Position numbers and translations under genes: made by a program. DNA of 52,977 nt from assembly GCF_020991325.1 (NCBI RefSeq), contig NZ_JAJMLX010000004.1, positions 1-52,977 on the forward strand, given 5' to 3'. Below, one piece after another: positions 16,443-22,807 of the stretch. Position 1 is the first letter of the stretch. Each line of letters begins with the position of its first letter. Below the pieces are notes generated by a model. That model made no database searches and was not told the origin of the DNA. It saw nothing but the letters and a program-made list of their open reading frames with translations. This DNA is from Bordetella petrii. GTDB lineage: Bacteria; Pseudomonadota; Gammaproteobacteria; Burkholderiales; Burkholderiaceae_B.

Positions 16443-17389
16443 ACACCGGCGCCCCCAGGATCGAGATCAACGAAGTCGGCCCGCGCGACGGCCTGCAAAT
16501 CGAAAAAGCCTTCGTTCCCACCGAAGAAAAAATCGCTTTCGTCGACGCCCTGTCCGATTGCGGCTACGCCCGCATCGAAGTCACCAGCTTCACCTCGCCC
16601 AAGGCCATCCCGGCCCTGGCCGACGCGCAAGACGTCATGCGCGCCATCCGCCGCCGCCCGGGCGTCATCTACACCGCGCTGGTGCCCAACATACGCGGCC
16701 TGGAACGCGCCGTGGAAGTGGGCACCGACGAGCTGAACCTGGTCATGTCCAGCAGCGAAACCCACAACCGCGCCAACCTGCGCATGACCCGGGACCAGTC
16801 GCAGGCCGAACTCACCAGCATCCTGCAGGCCGCCCGGGCCGCGGGCGTGCCCTGCAATGTATCCCTGTCCACCGTATTCGGCTGCCCCTTCGACGGCGAC
16901 GTACCGGTCAGCGAAGTACTGCGCCTGGCCACCCAATTCGTCGAAGCCGGCGCCACCGGCATCACCCTGTGCGACACCACCGGCATGGCCTACCCCAGCC
17001 AGGTGGCCGATGTGTGCGAACAAGTGGCCCGCGCCGTGCCCGGCATCGCGCTGACAGCCCACTTGCATAACACGCGCGGCATGGCCCTGGCCAACGCCAT
17101 CGCGGCCTGGCAGACCGGCATCGTGCGCTTCGACGCCGCCGCCGGCGGGCTGGGCGGCTGCCCCTACGCCCCCGGCGCCAGCGGTAATGTGAATACCGAA
17201 GAACTGGTGCACATGTTCCAGTGCATGGGCATAGCCACCGGCGTAGACCTGCAGGCCTTGCTGGCCATCGTGCGCGGCCTGCCGCAACTGGTGCAGCGCG
17301 ACTTTTCCACCCCCTTGCTGTCCGCCGGCCACCGGCTGGCCACCCACGCGCCGCCCGCCTGGCTGGCTGAGCGGTTCGGGCCCGCCTGA
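16439..17389 (+). CDS. Hydroxymethylglutaryl-CoA lyase family enzyme
   Basis: A 316-residue TIM-barrel lyase of the HMGL-like family. Metal and catalytic residues are in IEINEVGPRDGLQIEK (Arg-Asp pair), YARIEVTSFTSPKAIPALAD, the metal-binding HLHNTRGMALAN, and the active-site cysteine loop GLGGCPYAPGASGN. Length and order fit HMG-CoA lyase (MvaB), which splits HMG-CoA to acetoacetate and acetyl-CoA; related enzymes cleave citramalyl-CoA or other 3-hydroxy-3-methyl acyl-CoAs. Coupled to a CoA-transferase and followed by a Bug gene, it probably serves uptake and breakdown of a branched dicarboxylate. Exact substrate uncertain, so no symbol is assigned. Confidence 0.9.
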   Translation: MNTGAPRIEINEVGPRDGLQIEKAFVPTEEKIAFVDALSDCGYARIEVTSFTSPKAIPALADAQDVMRAIRRRPGVIYTALVPNIRGLERAVEVGTDELNLVMSSSETHNRANLRMTRDQSQAELTSILQAARAAGVPCNVSLSTVFGCPFDGDVPVSEVLRLATQFVEAGATGITLCDTTGMAYPSQVADVCEQVARAVPGIALTAHLHNTRGMALANAIAAWQTGIVRFDAAAGGLGGCPYAPGASGNVNTEELVHMFQCMGIATGVDLQALLAIVRGLPQLVQRDFSTPLLSAGHRLATHAPPAWLAERFGPA

Positions 17390-17449
17390 CCCGGGCGTTT
17401 TCAGGCGCTGTTCCTTCCTACCCATAACAATCCCCAGGAGACATCAACC

Positions 17450-18439
17450 ATGAGCATTCCCTTCCTGCCCAAACCCCTGCGCGCCTGCCTGGCCGCCGCC
17501 ACCCTGGCCATCGCCGCCAGCCCCGCCGCCGCCCTGGCCGACTATCCCGACCGCCCCATTACCCTGCTGGTGCCCGCCGCGCCCGGCGGCACTACCGACC
17601 TGGCCGCCCGCCTGATCGCCCAGCCCCTGGGCGAGGCCCTGGGGCAAAGCGTGGTGGTGGACAACAAGCCCGGCGCATCCGGCAGCATTGCCACATCCGC
17701 CGTGGCCAAGGCCGCGCCCGACGGCTACACGCTGCTGCTGCAGTACTCCGGCTACAACGCCATTTCCCCGCACGTGCAGCCGCAAACCGACTGGGATCCC
17801 ATCAAGGACTTCGCGCCCATCGCCAACATCCTGTCGGCCCCGCAAGTCATCGTGGTGCGGCCCGACCTGCCCGTCAAAACCCTGAAAGAACTGGTGGCCT
17901 ACGCCAAGGCCAACCCGGACAAGCTGAACTACGCCTCGTCCGGCAACGGCGCCCTGCAGCACGTGGCCACCGAACTGCTGAAGCAGATGGCGGACGTCAA
18001 GATCGAACACATTCCCTACAAGGGCACCGGCCCGGCGCTGAACGACCTGCTAGGCGGCGCCGTGGACATGACCATTACCACCCCGCCGCCCCTGCTGGGC
18101 CACATCGCCGCCGGCAAACTGCGCGCCCTGGCCGTTACCGGCCCCAAGCGCCTGGAATCCCTGCCCGACGTACCCACCGCCGCCGAAGCCGGCTACCCCG
18201 ACCTGCTGGTGTCGTCATGGTTCGCCATGTATGCCCCCGCCGGTACGCCCCAGGCCGTGGTGGACAAGCTGGCCGGCAACATCGAAAAAATCATGAAGAC
18301 CGACGCCTTCCGCAAGAAGGCCGCCGAGCAGGGCGCCGAAGCCGAATTCATGGGGCCGCAGAAACTGGCGGACTACACCAAGGAAGAGTACGAGCGCTGG
18401 GGCAAAGTGGTGAAAGCGGCGGGCATCAAGGGAAACTGA
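17450..18439 (+). CDS. Bug-family periplasmic substrate-binding protein
   Basis: A 329-residue Bug receptor with CAGGAG upstream. The signal peptide runs MSIPFLPKPLRACLAAATL to AALA. The mature protein begins DYPDRPITLLVPAAPGGTTD, with VVVDNKPGASGS, APDGYTLLLQYSGYNA, KIEHIPYKGTGPALNDLLGG and a typical C-terminal EEYERWGKVVKAAGIK. It is the last gene of the LysR / CoA-transferase / lyase set. The arrangement suggests it binds the acid that the operon activates and cleaves. Confidence 0.93.
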   Translation: MSIPFLPKPLRACLAAATLAIAASPAAALADYPDRPITLLVPAAPGGTTDLAARLIAQPLGEALGQSVVVDNKPGASGSIATSAVAKAAPDGYTLLLQYSGYNAISPHVQPQTDWDPIKDFAPIANILSAPQVIVVRPDLPVKTLKELVAYAKANPDKLNYASSGNGALQHVATELLKQMADVKIEHIPYKGTGPALNDLLGGAVDMTITTPPPLLGHIAAGKLRALAVTGPKRLESLPDVPTAAEAGYPDLLVSSWFAMYAPAGTPQAVVDKLAGNIEKIMKTDAFRKKAAEQGAEAEFMGPQKLADYTKEEYERWGKVVKAAGIKGN

Positions 18440-18467
18440 TCCTGCCCGCGGCGCCTGGGTTCGCCTA

Positions 18468-18496
18468 GGGGTCAGACGCCTTGCGTGTCTGACCCC
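18468..18496 (+). terminator. Perfect stem-loop after the Bug gene
   Basis: GGGGTCAGAC (18468-18477) pairs with GTCTGACCCC (18487-18496), a 10-bp stem around 9 nt. There is no T-tract. It resembles the GTCAGAC-type repeats at 1045-1136 and lies 29 nt past the stop, so it probably ends or stabilises the operon transcript. Confidence 0.55.
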
Positions 18497-18563
18497 GCAA
18501 GCATGGATGGCGCATGGCGCTGGCCTTCCCGGGCGGCGAAAAATGCCCCACCCAAAGTATGGC

Positions 18564-18569
18564 TATAAT
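18564..18569 (+). promoter_or_regulatory. Probable -10 box of the tRNA-Gly gene
   Basis: A perfect TATAAT lies 40 nt upstream of the tRNA. A convincing -35 box is not evident at 16-18 nt spacing, so this is tentative. Confidence 0.4.
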
Positions 18570-18609
18570 TCCAGCCCCGGCCAGTTCCAAGCTGGCCGCG
18601 GCCTACGAT

Positions 18610-18680
18610 GCGGGTGTAGTTCAATGGTAGAACGGCAGCTTCCCAAGCTGCATACGAGGGTTCGATTCCCTTCACCCGCT
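18610..18680 (+). tRNA. tRNA-Gly (anticodon CCC)
   Basis: A full cloverleaf folds by eye: acceptor GCGGGTG / CACCCGC, D-arm GTTC / GAAC, anticodon stem GCAGC / GCTGC with loop TTCCCAA giving anticodon CCC, and T-arm AGGGT-TCGATTC-CCTT-type. The discriminator is T and CCA is not encoded. It reads GGG codons. Its 3' end is the attachment site of the adjoining island, which regenerates a full tRNA at this side. Confidence 0.95.
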
Positions 18681-18684
18681 CATT
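18663..18684. other. attL: tRNA 3' end
   Basis: CGATTCCCTTCACC followed by CGCTCATT, spanning the T-arm, acceptor arm and first downstream bases of tRNA-Gly. The counterpart is at 21060-21082. Confidence 0.65.
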
Positions 18685-19089
18685 TTGCATCTACAAACCC
18701 GCTGAGAGACTTTGGGAAGTTGACTAAGTCCTTGATGTTCAGCGAATTTCTGAAAATTGACCTTTTCCGGCGTTCAGGAATATTCGTCAGTTTTTACCCT
18801 GGATAAGTACATTTTTCTGGCCATCGTTTTGATGCATTGGCGGCTTGTTCGCGTGCGTCTGTCGAGGCCCGTTGACGTCTATGGAGAGGCGTTGCACGGT
18901 CTCGGAACTTGGGGTGGCGGGTCTCCTTTCGGCTTGGTATGTGCAGACGCACAGTCCACTGGCGTCCACCAGCATCCAGCGTTTTTAAGTCCATTTTCGG
19001 GCCGTGGTTCCGATGCTGTAACGGCGCTGACTTTGTCGGGTCATTGTCCATGACTCGATCTCGTCTAATTGGAGATTTGAAGTTGGAGC
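18685..19089. other. Gene-free 405-nt stretch between tRNA and integrase remnant
   Basis: Short open frames occur on both strands (up to ~98 codons), but none shows a recognisable domain, a good ribosome site or conserved-looking composition. The sequence is more AT-rich than its surroundings. It is probably the left end of the island, with possible eroded mobile-element sequence that I cannot name. Confidence 0.5.
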
Positions 19090-19206
19090 ATGGCGCTCAC
19101 CGAATTGCGTGTCCGGGCTGTGAAGGAGACGGGAAAGGCTTACACCCTGGGCGACTATGACGGATTGTCGTTGTTCGTATCCGCCAAAGGTGGCAAGGCG
19201 TGGGGT
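19090..19206 (+). pseudogene. Truncated tyrosine recombinase (P4-type integrase N-terminus)
   Basis: MALTELRVRAVKETGKAYTL then DYDGLSLFVSAKGGKAWG matches the first ~39 residues (DUF4102 arm-binding domain) of P4-like integrases, in the usual position just downstream of the tRNA target. Homology stops abruptly at about 19206; the frame continues to 19443 but runs antisense through the end of hipA. The core-binding and catalytic Arg/His/Tyr domains are missing, so it cannot recombine DNA. The cut point coincides with the start of the hipA flank, consistent with an internal deletion. Confidence 0.8.
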
Positions 19207-19235
19207 AATCCCCCATTTTTGGCAGTGGCCAGAAG

Positions 19236-19262
19236 TAGGAACGCTATGCGTTCCTATTTTTG
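19236..19262 (+). terminator. Intrinsic terminator between integrase remnant and hipA
   Basis: TAGGAACGC-TAT-GCGTTCCTA is a 9-bp perfect stem with a 3-nt loop followed by five T on the plus strand. The hipA stop codon lies inside its 3' arm. On the minus strand it has no T-tract, so it mainly blocks transcription entering hipA from the integrase side. Confidence 0.75.
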
Positions 19263-20555
19263 CGTTCCGAGCAGCGCAGCCGTAGCATCCATCTGCTCAT
19301 GCTCAAAAGCCGCCGCGAAATCATCCAGTTCGTTCGCGCGTAGTCCGACATCCGCTCCAAGAGCGGCCTGTCGCCAATTCACGACGGCTGCATGGACCTC
19401 TGCCAAGACGCCCAATGCCTCTTCCTTATCCAGTGCGAAGTAGGCCGCGCGAGCCAGCAGCATTTGCACATCGTTGATCGGGCCATCTGTTTCAGATAGC
19501 CAGGTCTTGGATTCCCGTTCCTTGTCCGGAAAGGGGTTGACGTCGAAGGCGGGCGCAAGACGCCACAGTCCATGCTCTACATGCAGGAAACCATGATTCT
19601 GCAAGTGGTCGTCTACGTTCGTAATCAACAGATTGAATACAAGGCGACGCCATAGCTGGTGCAAGTCTCGGGTGGGTTCATGGCCGTGGGAGCGGATGGC
19701 ATCCGCGATTTCCGTGTAGCTGCGATCTTCCTCGCGCGAAGCCTGCAGCAACGATGCGGCTGACTGGTATGGAATGCGGCCATCGGCGCCGTCGCGATCA
19801 AATCGGCGGATGACGGCTATCGGCACGTCTGCTAGAGAGACGATGCGCGCGGGTGCCGCGTCGATGCCTGCCAGCGTCGCCAGCTTTAGAGCCAAGACCT
19901 CCCCGCGGGTGACACTGCGCGTGTCGTTCACACTGGGAAACTTGCCGATCGCGAGCCAGCCGTCTTCGTCCACCATGGTGCACTTGGGGCGCATGCCGCC
20001 AAGCGAGGTGCCCTTGCCTTGCAGGTAGCGCAAGTCTTCGGCTGTTTCCTGCCCACGTTCGACAGCTCGGCTGGCTTGATAGATGTGTTCGAGTTCGATC
20101 AACGGTGGGGTCGTGCGTCGGCCTTCAGGCACTGTGCGATGCCAGGTCCCGTCCGGACCGCGTAGGCGCAGCGCGCCAACGCGACTGAAGTCATCGACCG
20201 CCAATAGATAGTCCAACTCCGTCAATGCCGGTAATTTGGGATCGGTTCGGCGTCGTTTGGCATGGTCGCGGGCGATGACGCGCCGGCCCCAGGCGTCTGG
20301 GGTGGTATCGGCGATCGCACCGTGGAATACGGAGTCGTGGGGCGAGGCAGCCTTGTGTGGCTGGTGGCCTGGCATCAGTTGCAGATCGGCCGATACGTTG
20401 AACCGCTCGGGGTTGACCAGCCACGCTTCGTCATAGGCAAAGGCGCAGTTTTCGCGCCGGCCTTGCTGGACGTATATCAGCGAGCCGAGCGGTAGCCCAG
20501 CCTTGCCGATGCAGACTTGAACTTGCTGGCGGATCGGTGCGGCAGTAGCCATCAC
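19254..20555 (-). CDS. hipA: HipA-family serine/threonine kinase toxin
   Basis: A 433-residue HipA-like kinase. The N-terminal subdomain has VCIGKAGLPLGSLIYVQQG and PDAWGRRVI. The kinase core has the glycine-rich loop GKGTSLGGMRPK, WLAIGKFPS with the ATP-binding Lys, the catalytic loop FNLLITNVDDHLQNHGFL and the metal motif LAPAFDVNP. Escherichia coli HipA phosphorylates glutamyl-tRNA synthetase and induces persistence; the target here is unknown. The usual HxDxHxKN loop reads TNVDDHLQNHG, the variant common in HipA-like proteins. It follows hipB with a 4-nt overlap and lies in a decayed island. Confidence 0.9.
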   Translation of the reverse strand: MMATAAPIRQQVQVCIGKAGLPLGSLIYVQQGRRENCAFAYDEAWLVNPERFNVSADLQLMPGHQPHKAASPHDSVFHGAIADTTPDAWGRRVIARDHAKRRRTDPKLPALTELDYLLAVDDFSRVGALRLRGPDGTWHRTVPEGRRTTPPLIELEHIYQASRAVERGQETAEDLRYLQGKGTSLGGMRPKCTMVDEDGWLAIGKFPSVNDTRSVTRGEVLALKLATLAGIDAAPARIVSLADVPIAVIRRFDRDGADGRIPYQSAASLLQASREEDRSYTEIADAIRSHGHEPTRDLHQLWRRLVFNLLITNVDDHLQNHGFLHVEHGLWRLAPAFDVNPFPDKERESKTWLSETDGPINDVQMLLARAAYFALDKEEALGVLAEVHAAVVNWRQAALGADVGLRANELDDFAAAFEHEQMDATAALLGTQK

Positions 20556-20878
20556 AATGCTCCCGAGGATCCGCCGGACTTGTTGCGCACGCGCTTTGGC
20601 AAGTTCTCGTCCATCAGCGTGAGCCCAATCTCGTCGTTCGGTGTGTCTAGCAGATGCTCCAGCGCTTGGATCTCGCCGAAGACGTGCAGCGCACGGGCGA
20701 AAAAGTGGATGGGCACGCGGACGTCGCCTTTCTCCATGCGGCGCACCGTGGACAAGGATGCCCCCATGCGCTCGGCAAGCGACGCCTGGGAGATATGGCG
20801 CCGCCTACGGGCCAGGGAAATGTCGCCGCCGAGCTTCCGGATCGCTCGTTCGACGGGGAGGGGGATGGGGAGATCCAT
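20552..20878 (-). CDS. hipB: HipB-like XRE-family antitoxin
   Basis: A 108-residue protein with a Cro/C1 helix-turn-helix at ~18-62: DISLARRRRHISQASLAERM then GASLSTVRRMEKGD. A ~45-residue C-terminal tail (LDTPNDEIGLTLMDENLP) would contact the kinase. Its stop overlaps the hipA ATG (ATGA). It is expected to neutralise HipA and repress the operon by binding its own promoter, which lies in the AT-rich 20879-20940 segment. Confidence 0.87.
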   Translation of the reverse strand: MDLPIPLPVERAIRKLGGDISLARRRRHISQASLAERMGASLSTVRRMEKGDVRVPIHFFARALHVFGEIQALEHLLDTPNDEIGLTLMDENLPKRVRNKSGGSSGAL

Positions 20879-21059
20879 TTAAGTGCTCTCAAAGGAGCTT
20901 AAATTATAGATAAGAATTCCTATTGGAGCAATTATTTGAGAAATGAGAGGCTGTTTCCAGGCCCTTGCTACCCCTTCCAAAGCAAGTCCATAATCAAGTC
21001 CATCTCTGCATTCCCGCAGCGATCACCCCTTTAAAAATCAAAGGGTTAGGCACTGAGTG

Positions 21060-21082
21060 CGATTCCCTTCACCGTACTCATT
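21060..21082. other. attR: partial copy of the tRNA-Gly 3' end
   Basis: CGATTCCCTTCACC is identical to the tRNA 3' region for 14 nt, then GTACTCATT replaces CGCTCATT. It marks the right border of the island, just before the FecI module. An inverted repeat CCCTTT / AAAGGG (21027-21045) lies just inside it. Confidence 0.6.
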
Positions 21083-21127
21083 CGATGGCGAGGCTGCACG
21101 GGACAGCAGGATCGATGCGTTCGGCTA

Positions 21128-21146
21128 TATAATGATATTAATTCTC
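21128..21146 (+). promoter_or_regulatory. Fur box upstream of fecI
   Basis: TATAATGATATTAATTCTC matches 14 of 19 positions of the Fur consensus GATAATGATAATCATTATC and lies 28 nt upstream of the sigma factor start. Iron-replete Fur should repress the sigma/anti-sigma pair. Confidence 0.75.
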
Positions 21147-21174
21147 ATTTGATCGTGTTCCTTGTTCTGTTCTC

Positions 21175-21687
21175 ATGCCAGCCCAGGATCTACCTATTAC
21201 CGATGATGTGGCGGGGCTGTATGTCGAGCATGGCAAATGGCTCCAGGGTTGGCTGCGCAGGCGCGTAGGCGACACTTTTGCGGCAGCCGACCTGGCGCAA
21301 GACACTTTTCTAAGCCTGCTAGACCGCAAGACGGCGGCTGTCGAGATCCGGGAGCCGCGTCCGTTCCTGGCGACGGTCGCCCGTCGGCTACTTGCACACC
21401 GCCACCGCCGGCAGTTGCTCGAAACCGCTTACCTCGAGGCTCTCGCCTGCCTTCCGGAGGAAGTGACTCCCTCGCCGGAAGCTCAGCTAATGGCCGTCGA
21501 GAGTTTGCAGCAGATCGACCGCGTGCTCGATGGTCTACCGCCCAAGGTGCGAGAAGCCTTTCTGTTGGCCCACTTAGTCGAACTGAGCTACGCCGAGATT
21601 GCCGAGCGGTTAGGCACTTCGAGCAGTTCGGTAAAGCAATATCTGACCAGGGCCAACCGCGAATGCATGTTCGCGTTGACGGTCTGA
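21175..21687 (+). CDS. FecI-like ECF sigma factor
   Basis: A 170-residue sigma-70 family protein of the iron-starvation group. Region 2 has LYVEHGKWLQGWLRRRVGD then AADLAQDTFLSLL; EPRPFLATVARRLLAHRHRR continues it. Region 4 has LDGLPPKVREAFLLAHLVEL and SYAEIAERLGTSSSSVKQYL. It directs RNA polymerase to the receptor promoter once released by FecR-type signalling. A Fur box precedes it, and the fecR-like gene starts 4 nt after its stop. Confidence 0.94.
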   Translation: MPAQDLPITDDVAGLYVEHGKWLQGWLRRRVGDTFAAADLAQDTFLSLLDRKTAAVEIREPRPFLATVARRLLAHRHRRQLLETAYLEALACLPEEVTPSPEAQLMAVESLQQIDRVLDGLPPKVREAFLLAHLVELSYAEIAERLGTSSSSVKQYLTRANRECMFALTV

Positions 21688-21691
21688 CGCC

Positions 21692-22705
21692 ATGGACTCC
21701 CGTAGAGACACTCTGACTCTGCCCAGTGGCCGGGTCATCAGCCGGGCCACGGCGGATGCTGCGGCGGACTGGCTCACGCTGCTGATGTCCGGAGAAGCTG
21801 GCGATGCGCAGCAACACCAATGGCGCCGATGGCGCCAGGCACATGTTGACCATGAGGCCGCTTGGCAGCACGTCGAATCTGTCACGGGCCGAATGAAGTC
21901 ATTGGAGGGTGCTCCGGCTTATGCGGCCCTGTCCTCCTATGGCACGACCGATCAGCCGTCCTCCGCTGCCCGCCGACGGGTCACCCGAATGCTCCTGTGG
22001 GCGGGGGTAGCCACCAGCGCCGGGTTGCTCGCTTCGCGCACTGACACCTGGCAGGTCCGCACGGCCGACCACCGCAGCAACACCGGTGAGCAACGCGACT
22101 TCACACTAGAGGACGGTACCCGGCTGACGTTGAACACGGATAGTGCGGTAAATGTGCGCTTTGATGCGAACCAGCGCCGCATCCTGCTGGTGGCGGGCGA
22201 GATCATGATTGCCACCCGCCATGGCCCGGGGCCGGCTGATCCGCGGCCGCTCTCGGTGGCGACCGCCGAGGGCCGCATCCGTTCGCTGGGAACGCGGTTC
22301 ACGGTACGGCAGCATGCTGGACGGACCAGTGTGGCGGTTCTGGAAAGCGCGGTGGAAGTCTCTCCTTGGGCCGGGTCCGGCAGTGTACGTCTGCTGCACG
22401 CCGGCCAGCAGACCCTGTTCAGCCGCGATGCCGTCGAGGCGCCGCGCTCCATCAATGAGCAGGCGGATGCCTGGGCGCGGGGCCAGTTGGTGGCTGACGA
22501 GCAGCGGCTGGACAAGTTCGCTGCCGAACTGGATCGCTATCGGACGGGCGTGCTGCGCGTCGATCCGCAAATCGCGAGCCTGCGGCTTTCGGGTGTCTTT
22601 CCATTGGCCGACACCGATCGCATTCTGGCTACGCTGCCCAGCGTGCTGCCGGTACGCGTGCAGTGGCGTACCCGTTTCTGGGCGACGATCGTACCGGCCG
22701 ACTGA
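21692..22705 (+). CDS. FecR-like anti-sigma / sigma regulator
   Basis: A 337-residue protein. The N-terminal cytoplasmic domain has ATADAAADWLTLLMSGEAGD and HEAAWQHVESV (DUF4880 type). One transmembrane segment follows at ~105-125 (MLLWAGVATSAGLLA), then the periplasmic FecR domain with GEQRDFTLEDGTRLTLNTDS and RIRSLGTRFTVRQHAGRTSV. The C-terminal part (LRLSGVFPLADTDRILATLP) resembles an STN fold, as in receptors. It carries the signal from the outer-membrane receptor to the sigma factor. Confidence 0.93.
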   Translation: MDSRRDTLTLPSGRVISRATADAAADWLTLLMSGEAGDAQQHQWRRWRQAHVDHEAAWQHVESVTGRMKSLEGAPAYAALSSYGTTDQPSSAARRRVTRMLLWAGVATSAGLLASRTDTWQVRTADHRSNTGEQRDFTLEDGTRLTLNTDSAVNVRFDANQRRILLVAGEIMIATRHGPGPADPRPLSVATAEGRIRSLGTRFTVRQHAGRTSVAVLESAVEVSPWAGSGSVRLLHAGQQTLFSRDAVEAPRSINEQADAWARGQLVADEQRLDKFAAELDRYRTGVLRVDPQIASLRLSGVFPLADTDRILATLPSVLPVRVQWRTRFWATIVPAD

Positions 22706-22807
22706 GGCCTGGGAAAAAATTTTTCGAATTGACTGCCCGATTGGCATGTTCGCGGCACCTACCTATGAGGGACCGGAATTTTCGGAGGTCCAATCCAGAG
22801 GAAGAAC

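Larger units (their letters stand above)
18663..21082. mobile_element. Decayed integrative island at tRNA-Gly carrying hipBA
   Basis: The tRNA-Gly 3' end is partly repeated 2.4 kb away (14-nt identity plus CTCATT). Between the copies lie the N-terminus of a P4-type tyrosine integrase pointing away from the tRNA, a HipB/HipA operon and otherwise non-coding sequence. Base composition is visibly more AT-rich than the flanks at 18685-19090 and 20880-21080. These are the marks of a tRNA-targeted island that has lost most of its content and its integrase, and keeps its toxin-antitoxin pair. Confidence 0.75.

Noticed and set aside
18685-19089. Possible transposase fragment
   Set aside because: Some short frames look composition-biased, but no transposase motif or terminal inverted repeat could be recognised.
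19207-19443. Continuation of the integrase frame
   Set aside because: It is antisense to the 3' end of hipA and has no recombinase similarity.
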